Source: Pseudomonadota bacterium (GTDB lineage: Bacteria > Pseudomonadota > Alphaproteobacteria > Acetobacterales > Acetobacteraceae). Taken from it: a DNA stretch of 11,520 bases. The notes under the pieces were generated by a model, which had not been told where the DNA came from, did not search any database, and saw only the letters and a list, made by a program, of their open reading frames with translations. The stretch lies in contig JAJZEG010000305.1 in NCBI GenBank assembly GCA_021828605.1, forward strand, positions 1 through 11,520, given 5' to 3'. Below are positions 6,055 through 11,520 of the stretch, piece by piece. The position numbers were made by a program, and so were the translations under genes. Position 1 is the first letter of the stretch. Each line of letters starts with the position of its first letter.

Positions 6055-6198
6055 TCGCTTGCGCGCGGCCCAGAAGGCACGGGTCGTCACGGCGACTGAA
6101 ACGGTGCGGCGGAATGAAATAATGAAAATGAGGGGGCGATAATCAATTGGTAACTTTTGGGTGCCAAGAATGGGGGAGCACCATAAGGTTCCATAGCC

Positions 6199-7026
6199 AT
6201 GCTGATAAGGTTGACACTGCTCGCACTTTTAGCCCTCGGACTTGCCGGTTTCGGAACGGTCGCATGGCTGGATATGCATCCGGCCAAAGCAAAGCATGCT
6301 GCCATTCGGCCAACCCAACTGCTTGCGGTTGCGCATGCGTTACCAGCCGGTAGCTTGATCCAGCCTACCGATTTGGTGGCGGTGATTGATACCGGCAAAA
6401 TTCCGCCCGGAGCGGTGATTGATAGCGCGGCGTCGCGTTCTGCTTATACCGGGGCGATGGTGCGCCATGCCCTCGCGCCGGGTGCGTTAATTAGGTCTGG
6501 TATTGTTATTCGCCCAGGCGATCACGGTTTTTTGGCGGCGGTGCTCCATCCTGGGATGCGCGCGGTATCGGTTGGCGTGGATGCGGTGTCCGGCACAGCG
6601 GGTTTAATCTGGCCGGGAGATCGGGTTGATTTGATTTTGACGCAAACGCTTGATGCACCGGGGATCAACCCGGGTCATCGGGTGGCAGCGGAGACCGTGC
6701 TTGCTGATGTGCGGGTGATCGCGATTGATCAGCGCTTGGTGCAGGGTGCCGACGCCAGTGGTAAGACGCCCAGCCCCGCGAGCACAGTCACACTCGAAGT
6801 TAGTCCTGAGCAGGCCGAACGGGTGGAGGTGGCGGCCCATTTGGGCCCGTTATCCCTGGTGGTGCGCTCATCCAGCCTGGCGGCACAGCGACATCCGCAG
6901 ATCCCTGCCCCGATTTATGGGAGCCAGGTTTCGCCGGTGCTCGCGCAACTGGCGACGCATCGTAACCGGAGCGACAAAATCACGATCTATCAGGGTTCCA
7001 CTCAAGAAATCGAGTTTAGGCCATGA
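6199..7026 (+). CDS. cpaB: Flp pilus assembly protein CpaB (RcpC)
   Basis: Periplasmic, inner-membrane-anchored accessory protein of the Tad pilus machine, thought to link the secretin to the inner-membrane complex. Start at 6199 follows AAGG about 10 bases ahead. The 275-residue product has an uncleaved-looking N-terminal membrane segment (residues 2-23), a SAF domain at about 41-103 (LLAVAHALPAGSLIQPTDLV, then GAMVRHALAPGALIRSGIV), and the RcpC/CpaB domain from about 111 to 230 with LHPGMRAVSVGVDAVSGTAG (116-135) and the characteristic GDRVDLILT (140-148). Length fits the family. The next gene, cpaE, begins after only 52 bases, whereas the secretin gene cpaC normally follows cpaB. Confidence 0.93.
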   Translation: MLIRLTLLALLALGLAGFGTVAWLDMHPAKAKHAAIRPTQLLAVAHALPAGSLIQPTDLVAVIDTGKIPPGAVIDSAASRSAYTGAMVRHALAPGALIRSGIVIRPGDHGFLAAVLHPGMRAVSVGVDAVSGTAGLIWPGDRVDLILTQTLDAPGINPGHRVAAETVLADVRVIAIDQRLVQGADASGKTPSPASTVTLEVSPEQAERVEVAAHLGPLSLVVRSSSLAAQRHPQIPAPIYGSQVSPVLAQLATHRNRSDKITIYQGSTQEIEFRP

Positions 7027-7078
7027 TCAATTTAGGGATCTATCTCCGTGCGAGGCATGGTCAGTCGGTGCGCAAACC

Positions 7079-8287
7079 ATGAATGAATTATCGGATCAAG
7101 CCTATGGTTCAGCCGAGGAGCTTAAGGCATCAAGTCTGGAGCCGGCCGCGCCGATTGTTGATCGTGAGCCATTTTTGGGCTTTGTCAGTGATCAGGCCTC
7201 GCTAACCTGCCTGCGCGCGGTGCTCAGCAATCCAGCCCTTGGCCCGATGCGGGTAAAGTTAAGCTCGTTTGCCGCCACTTTGGCGACGTTGGGCGCAATA
7301 CGGTCGCCTCGCACGGTGCTGGTTGATATTTCCGGCGAAGAGCAGCCGCTGAGTGCGGTCATGCGGCTTGAGCAAGTGATTGAACCGGGCACGCGCGTGT
7401 TAGTTGCCGGGGATGTGCAAAGTGTCGCGTTCTATCGCACCTTGACGCGAAATCTGGGAATTCGTGAATATTTACCAAAACCGTTCGATGCCGCGCAATT
7501 GGCGCGCGACTTACTGCCTTGGGTGACCGGCGAGGAGCCTCGCGTCGGGGCGCATCGCGGCGGGTCACTGATCGCGGTGCGTGGCCTATCGGGTGGTGTC
7601 GGGGCGTCAACCGTGGCGGCAAATCTGGCTTGGCTGATTGGTGTGGAAACGAGGCGTCACACGGTATTGCTCGATGGCGACTTGCTCGCCGGTTCTGCCG
7701 CGCTGGCGGCGAATGTTGCGCCAAGTTCAGGGTTACGCGCCGCCCTTGAGACGCCAGATCGGATCGATCCGCTATTGATCGAGCGATCGGCGCAGGCCGC
7801 TTCTGATCGGCTGCATGTTTTGGCTGCCGAGGAACCCTATACCGAGAAATGGAGTTATCATCACGGGGCCGGGGCTGCTTTGGTCGAAGCTCTGCGCCAG
7901 CGGTACAATTTCATCATTGCTGACCTGCCGTGCCGGGTATTTGGTTTTGCTGCCGAGCTGTTCGGACTAGCCAATCAAAGCGTTTTTGTCGCTGATCTGT
8001 CCGAGCGGGGCGTGAGTGCCATGCAAGCGGTCCTCTCTCATGATCAGGCGCGTAGTGCAGCGGCGCATGTCGCTTTTGTCAGACGGCCAAACCAGCGAAT
8101 TAGCCGCACCACGATTGGCAACGCTCTGCCCGCAGGCCTCAGTCATGCGGTGATCGATTGGAGCAAACCTGTTCGGATCGCCAGTGATCTGGGGCATTTC
8201 GCGAGCACTAAAAAAGGTCCCTATCGCTCAGCCATGCTTGAATTGGTCAAGAATGTTGGCGCTATTTCGGAGGTCAACACCCCATGA
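7079..8287 (+). CDS. cpaE: Pilus localisation ATPase-like protein CpaE/TadZ
   Basis: MinD/ParA-superfamily protein that places the Tad machine at a pole or focus. Its frame is open far back into cpaB, but the ATG at 7079 is the only start outside cpaB, although its ribosome-binding site is poor (the nearest GAGG is 24 bases away). The 402-residue product has an N-terminal atypical receiver domain (about 30-150; Asp83 and LPKPF with Lys134 are receiver-like) and a ParA-like domain. The P-loop is SGGVGAST (171-178): Ala replaces the usual lysine before Ser-Thr, as is usual in TadZ/CpaE and distinct from true ParA. LLDGDLLAG (197-205) and IIADLP (279-284) match the switch and Walker B regions. 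The stop overlaps the cpaF start by ATGA, so translation is probably coupled. Nucleotide hydrolysis is doubtful. Confidence 0.92.
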   Translation: MNELSDQAYGSAEELKASSLEPAAPIVDREPFLGFVSDQASLTCLRAVLSNPALGPMRVKLSSFAATLATLGAIRSPRTVLVDISGEEQPLSAVMRLEQVIEPGTRVLVAGDVQSVAFYRTLTRNLGIREYLPKPFDAAQLARDLLPWVTGEEPRVGAHRGGSLIAVRGLSGGVGASTVAANLAWLIGVETRRHTVLLDGDLLAGSAALAANVAPSSGLRAALETPDRIDPLLIERSAQAASDRLHVLAAEEPYTEKWSYHHGAGAALVEALRQRYNFIIADLPCRVFGFAAELFGLANQSVFVADLSERGVSAMQAVLSHDQARSAAAHVAFVRRPNQRISRTTIGNALPAGLSHAVIDWSKPVRIASDLGHFASTKKGPYRSAMLELVKNVGAISEVNTP

Positions 8288-9645
8288 ATTCCACGGCTCA
8301 TGTCTTCGGGCGTCGAACTGAGCTTGATGTTGAAGCTGTTGTCGAGCCGCAGGGCGATGTCGGGCGTGTTCAACGCGACACCAATACCAGCCATTTGCGC
8401 GCGCTGTGTTTGACCAAAATTGATGCCGCCAGCCTCGCTAATTTGCCGAATGCGCGCATCGAAGCGACCATCGAACAGCTTCTGACCGACCTTGCGACCG
8501 AGCATCGGATTCAGCTGAATGCGCGCGAACAGCGGCAACTCGCCATTGAGTTGGTCGATGACATGATCGGGCTGGGGCCGCTGGAATCACTACTGGCTGA
8601 CGATAGCATCACCGATATTATGGTGAATGGGCCTGATCGGATTTTTGTCGAGCGGCGGGGCAAACTCGAACAGGTCGATATTCGGTTTCGTGATCATGTC
8701 CATGCTACAAACATCGCCCAGCGGATCGCTTCCACCGTGGGCAGGCGGGTTGATGAAGCAAGCCCGATGGTCGATGCCCGGCTAAAGGATGGGTCGCGGG
8801 TTAATATTGTTTTGCCACCGCTGGCCATCGATGGCCCGTGTATGTCGATTCGAAAATTTGCAAAAAAATCGATTGATTTTCAGCGCCTTGTGCAATTCGG
8901 CACGATGACCACGCCGATTGCCCGTTTGCTGGAAATCGCGGCGCGATGCCGGCTGAATGTGGTGATTTCGGGGGGGACCGGCTCGGGTAAAACCACGTTG
9001 ATGAACGCGATGAGCCGTTTTATTGAAACGCATGAGCGCATTGTCACCGTTGAGGACGCTGCTGAATTGCAGCTTCAGCAGCCGCATGTCGTTCGTCTGG
9101 AGACGCGCCCGCAAAATCTGGAAGGACGGGGCGAGATCAATCAACGTGACCTGGTGCGCAATGCGCTGCGGATGCGACCGGACCGCATTATCATCGGCGA
9201 AGTTCGCGGTTCGGAAGCGTTCGATATGTTGCAGGCGATGAATACGGGACATGATGGTTCGATGTCGACGATCCATGCCAATAATACCCGCGACGCATTG
9301 GCCCGTATTGAGAACATGGTGCAAATGGCCAGCATGGGCATCACCCTACGCGCTATTCGGCAGCAAGTTGTTTCGGCGATTGATTTGTTTGTGCAGGTGG
9401 AACGTCAGCGCGATGGGGTGCGTCGTCTTGTTCAAATAACCGAGGTCGCGGGTATTGAAGGTGAGACTGTTCTCCTCAACGATGTGGTAAAAACTGAAAT
9501 TTTGGGCGAAGATTCAACGGGCAAGCTAACTTTCCGCCATGTAATCGGCACAGGGCGTCCGTATTTTCAAGAGCAATTAAATTATTTTGGCCTGTTAAGA
9601 AGCTGGAATACGACGATCGAGGAAGCGCAGAGGGGTGCTCCATGA
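8284..9645 (+). CDS. cpaF: Tad secretion ATPase CpaF/TadA
   Basis: Hexameric traffic ATPase of the type II/IV secretion superfamily that drives assembly (and, in Tad systems, retraction) of Flp pili at the cytoplasmic face. The start at 8284 overlaps the cpaE stop (ATGA), with GGAGG about 9 bases ahead. The 453-residue product has an N-terminal region (about 60-200) with IGLGPLESLLADDSITDIMVN-type sequence typical of CpaF, then the RecA-like core: Walker A GGTGSGKT (230-237), Asp box IVTVEDAAELQL (253-264), Walker B IIIGEVRG (302-309) and the His box GSMSTIHANN (325-334). All catalytic motifs are intact and length fits the family. It is part of an uninterrupted cpaE-cpaF-tadB-tadC unit. Confidence 0.97.
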   Translation: MNSTAHVFGRRTELDVEAVVEPQGDVGRVQRDTNTSHLRALCLTKIDAASLANLPNARIEATIEQLLTDLATEHRIQLNAREQRQLAIELVDDMIGLGPLESLLADDSITDIMVNGPDRIFVERRGKLEQVDIRFRDHVHATNIAQRIASTVGRRVDEASPMVDARLKDGSRVNIVLPPLAIDGPCMSIRKFAKKSIDFQRLVQFGTMTTPIARLLEIAARCRLNVVISGGTGSGKTTLMNAMSRFIETHERIVTVEDAAELQLQQPHVVRLETRPQNLEGRGEINQRDLVRNALRMRPDRIIIGEVRGSEAFDMLQAMNTGHDGSMSTIHANNTRDALARIENMVQMASMGITLRAIRQQVVSAIDLFVQVERQRDGVRRLVQITEVAGIEGETVLLNDVVKTEILGEDSTGKLTFRHVIGTGRPYFQEQLNYFGLLRSWNTTIEEAQRGAP

Positions 9646-10586
9646 TTTCGTTATTGTTTGCTGGTGGGTTTTTATTGTTGGCGATGTTCGTGGTCGCGTT
9701 TAAGCAGACGATTAGCTTTAATCAGCGGCAACTGCGTTACGTTGATCGGGTGGCGCGGATTAGTCTGGAAAGCAGCAGCAGCGTAACCGAGGCGCGCCCG
9801 CCAGCGGCGTCGGTTGATGATATTTTGCAATCGCGGGTGGTGCGATGGTTGCTGGGGCTAAAAGCAAGTGGGTTGCCCATTTCGCGGGCGCGGTTGCCGT
9901 TGCTGCTCGTGGGTGCCTTGGTTTCTGGGGTCGTGGTCACTGCGGCGCTGCGCCTGTTGATCGGTGGTTCAATCATTATGATCTATCCGGTGGTCGTGTT
10001 GATGTTAATTCGCTTTCCGCTCACCTATTTGAGGAAGAAGCGAACCGCTTTATTGCTGGCTCAGTTTCCCGATGCGTTAGCGACAATCGTGCGGTGCATT
10101 CGTTCGGGTATTCCGATCCAAGGCGCATTGCGGATTGTCGGGCGTGATTCACAAGAGCCCACGGCAAGTGAGTTCAACGATATCGCCAATCGGCTTGCCA
10201 TTGGTGTGACCCTCGAAGACGCGTTGCGGGCGATTAGCGAGCGCAATGGTATTGCTGAATACAAATTTTTTGCAGCCGCGCTGGGTTTACAAGCCCGCAC
10301 CGGTGGCGCGCTGGCACAGACATTGGAGACGCTCGCGACCGTGGTGCATAAACGGATCGCGGCGAAAGCCCGTGCCTATGCGCTTGCCTCGGAAGCGCGC
10401 ACCAGTGCGTTGATTCTTGGATGTCTGCCGGTATTTACCGGAATCGCGGTTGCGTTGCTGGATCCAAAATATATGGCACCGTTCGTGACCACGATTGCGG
10501 GTAAGCATTTGTTTGTGTTTGCAATCGGCCTGCTCAATTTCGGCTTCCTGGTGATGAAAAACATAATTTCGCGGAGCCTGTCATGA
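9642..10586 (+). CDS. tadB: Tad inner-membrane platform protein TadB
   Basis: One of the two polytopic inner-membrane platform proteins of the Flp/Tad machine, working with TadC and the TadA ATPase. The start at 9642 overlaps the cpaF stop (ATGA). The 314-residue product has an N-terminal membrane segment (about 5-22), a pair of segments at about 86-102 and 107-125, a cytoplasmic GspF-like (T2SSF) domain at about 141-250 with FPDALATIVRCIRSGIPIQG and LQARTGGALAQTLETLA, and two C-terminal segments (about 254-273 and 287-308). This topology and the RTGGALAQTLETL segment are normal for TadB. No defects are seen. Confidence 0.94.
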   Translation: MISLLFAGGFLLLAMFVVAFKQTISFNQRQLRYVDRVARISLESSSSVTEARPPAASVDDILQSRVVRWLLGLKASGLPISRARLPLLLVGALVSGVVVTAALRLLIGGSIIMIYPVVVLMLIRFPLTYLRKKRTALLLAQFPDALATIVRCIRSGIPIQGALRIVGRDSQEPTASEFNDIANRLAIGVTLEDALRAISERNGIAEYKFFAAALGLQARTGGALAQTLETLATVVHKRIAAKARAYALASEARTSALILGCLPVFTGIAVALLDPKYMAPFVTTIAGKHLFVFAIGLLNFGFLVMKNIISRSLS

Positions 10587-11503
10587 TAACGATGATTATG
10601 CTTGGCTTGGTGTTCGTGGGGGTTATTGCGCTGGCCTTTTTGTTTTATGCGAATTTTGAATTCGATCAGGCGCTGCGCGTCCGTATCGCCCGCGTGTCAC
10701 AGCCGCAGCGGTCACGGGTGGATGATCGCGCCCATAATATTTTCGTTTCACTGTTCATTTTTATCGGATTTTTCATTGTGCAGAGCGGGATGCTGAGTTT
10801 CCGCACGATTGATGAAACCCGTCACACCCTGCGGAGTGCCGGGTTGCGTAGCGACGTTGCATTAGGCCTGTTCGTGGGGATTAAGAGCGTTTCGCTGGTG
10901 GGCTTGGTTCTGCTTGGACTGAGTGTTGGTCGATTAATGAATTTTGGGCTGGCTGCAATGATCGGGGTTCCGGCTGTTGGCGGGATGATTGGCCTGTTGC
11001 TTCCGGATTTTGTGCTTAAATTTCGGCGCAATCGCTTCCTGAAAAAACTGGAAGCCGGGTTGGCCGAGGCGTTGGACATGATGGTGATTTGCTCGGATGC
11101 CGGACTGAGTTTGGAGGCGGGCCTTACCCGTGTGGCGACCGATATCGAGGATACCCATCCGGCGGTTGCCGATGAATTCAAAATCACCAATGGTGAGCTG
11201 CGCATGACCGATAATACCAGCGAAGCGTTACTGAATTTGGGCCAGCGGACCGGGCTCGATAGCCTGAAACGGCTGGGCTCGACGTTAGTGCAGACCATTC
11301 AGTACGGCACGCCGATAACCCAAGCACTGCGCACGCTCAGCAGCGAATTGCGTGAGGAGCAGCTGACGCGGTTTGAGGAGCGCGCCGCGCGATTGCCGGT
11401 GCTGCTCACTGTGCCGATGATTTTGTTTATTTTACCTTGCGTGTTTATTATTGTGGGTGGTCCGGCAGGCCTCACTTTGATGGCGACGATCCATCATCAT
11501 TAG
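10583..11503 (+). CDS. tadC: Tad inner-membrane platform protein TadC
   Basis: Second GspF-like platform protein of the Tad machine, forming a complex with TadB. The start at 10583 overlaps the tadB stop (ATGA). The 306-residue product has membrane segments at about 5-23, 53-70, 95-115, 122-142 and 270-292, and a T2SSF domain at about 161-270 with AEALDMMVICSDAGLSLEAG (161-180), LRMTDNTSEALLNLGQRTG (206-224) and VQTIQYGTPITQALRTL (236-252), all typical of TadC. It ends ATIHHH. The stop TAG at 11501 is followed by only 17 bases, so tadD or other genes that often follow cannot be judged. The stop lies inside TTAGAGC, the same word that begins the palindromic element after flp. Confidence 0.94.
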   Translation: MITMIMLGLVFVGVIALAFLFYANFEFDQALRVRIARVSQPQRSRVDDRAHNIFVSLFIFIGFFIVQSGMLSFRTIDETRHTLRSAGLRSDVALGLFVGIKSVSLVGLVLLGLSVGRLMNFGLAAMIGVPAVGGMIGLLLPDFVLKFRRNRFLKKLEAGLAEALDMMVICSDAGLSLEAGLTRVATDIEDTHPAVADEFKITNGELRMTDNTSEALLNLGQRTGLDSLKRLGSTLVQTIQYGTPITQALRTLSSELREEQLTRFEERAARLPVLLTVPMILFILPCVFIIVGGPAGLTLMATIHHH

Positions 11504-11520
11504 AGCGTGGCGCGAGTAGG

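Larger units (their letters stand above)
5853..6198. other. Intergenic region between flp and cpaB with three stem-loop elements
   Basis: These 346 bases hold no credible gene. They carry a palindrome pair bounded by CTTAGAGCA and TGCTCTAAG (5875-5983) and a GC-rich hairpin (6021-6054). An AT-richer stretch at about 6115-6165 probably holds the cpaB promoter, but no clear -35/-10 pair can be assigned. Confidence 0.6.

Noticed and set aside
5892..6080. Open frame on - between flp and cpaB
   Set aside because: It lies across the palindromic element and hairpin, with no ribosome-binding site or protein-like pattern.
6725..7078. N-terminal extension of CpaE reaching back into cpaB
   Set aside because: The frame is open by composition only; the translation is Arg/Trp/Pro-rich shadow of cpaB, and a TadZ receiver domain begins normally after the ATG at 7079.
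7079..8287. CpaE P-loop lacking the usual lysine as a defect
   Set aside because: GAST in place of GKST is normal for the TadZ/CpaE family, so it is not evidence of a broken gene.
1..11520. CRISPR array, tRNA, rRNA, insertion sequence or defence system
   Set aside because: No regularly spaced repeats, no cloverleaf or rRNA-like stretch, and no transposase, nuclease or toxin-like coding frame were recognised on either strand.

Overview
The window reads as chromosomal DNA of an alphaproteobacterium. It carries the C-terminal part of an NADP isocitrate dehydrogenase of the kind shared by Rickettsia and acetic acid bacteria, a Caulobacter-style Flp/Tad pilus cluster, a bactofilin and a PfkB-family (adenosine-kinase-like) sugar/nucleoside kinase. 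Moderately high GC and frequent GATC/CGG-rich words fit Rhodospirillales/Acetobacteraceae. That placement is an inference from gene content and style; no species call is supported.

Left part (1-1858). The 3' two thirds of icd runs off the left edge on +. It is followed by a 65-residue histidine-rich protein (+), then a candidate bidirectional terminator hairpin (1378-1413), then a convergent DUF2177-like membrane protein (-).

Middle (2101-4208, minus strand). Three genes read in the same direction with gaps of 23 and 42 bases: bactofilin, a small lipoprotein and glutathione synthetase (gshB). They could form one operon. The bactofilin has a long proline-rich N-terminal region and a second, very good ribosome-binding site in front of Met67. 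The lipoprotein gene ends in a 15-base tandem repeat. A 297-base divergent region separates this group from the PfkB kinase on + (4506-5489).

Right part (5667-11503, plus strand). A Flp/Tad pilus locus: flp pilin, a 346-base gap with strong inverted repeats, then cpaB, cpaE/tadZ, cpaF/tadA, tadB and tadC. The last four genes are joined by three successive 4-base ATGA overlaps. The products would form the inner-membrane and cytoplasmic motor: TadZ as localiser, TadA as ATPase, TadB/TadC as platform, CpaB as periplasmic accessory and Flp as fibre subunit. The secretin (cpaC/rcpA), cpaD and the prepilin peptidase (cpaA/tadV), which often sit among these genes, are absent from the window; cpaB is followed by cpaE after only 52 bases.

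I do not see a convincing wholly new system. The points most worth a second look are the reduced Tad gene order, the TTAGAGCA-bounded palindrome pair between flp and cpaB, the possible two-start bactofilin, and the histidine-rich small protein.
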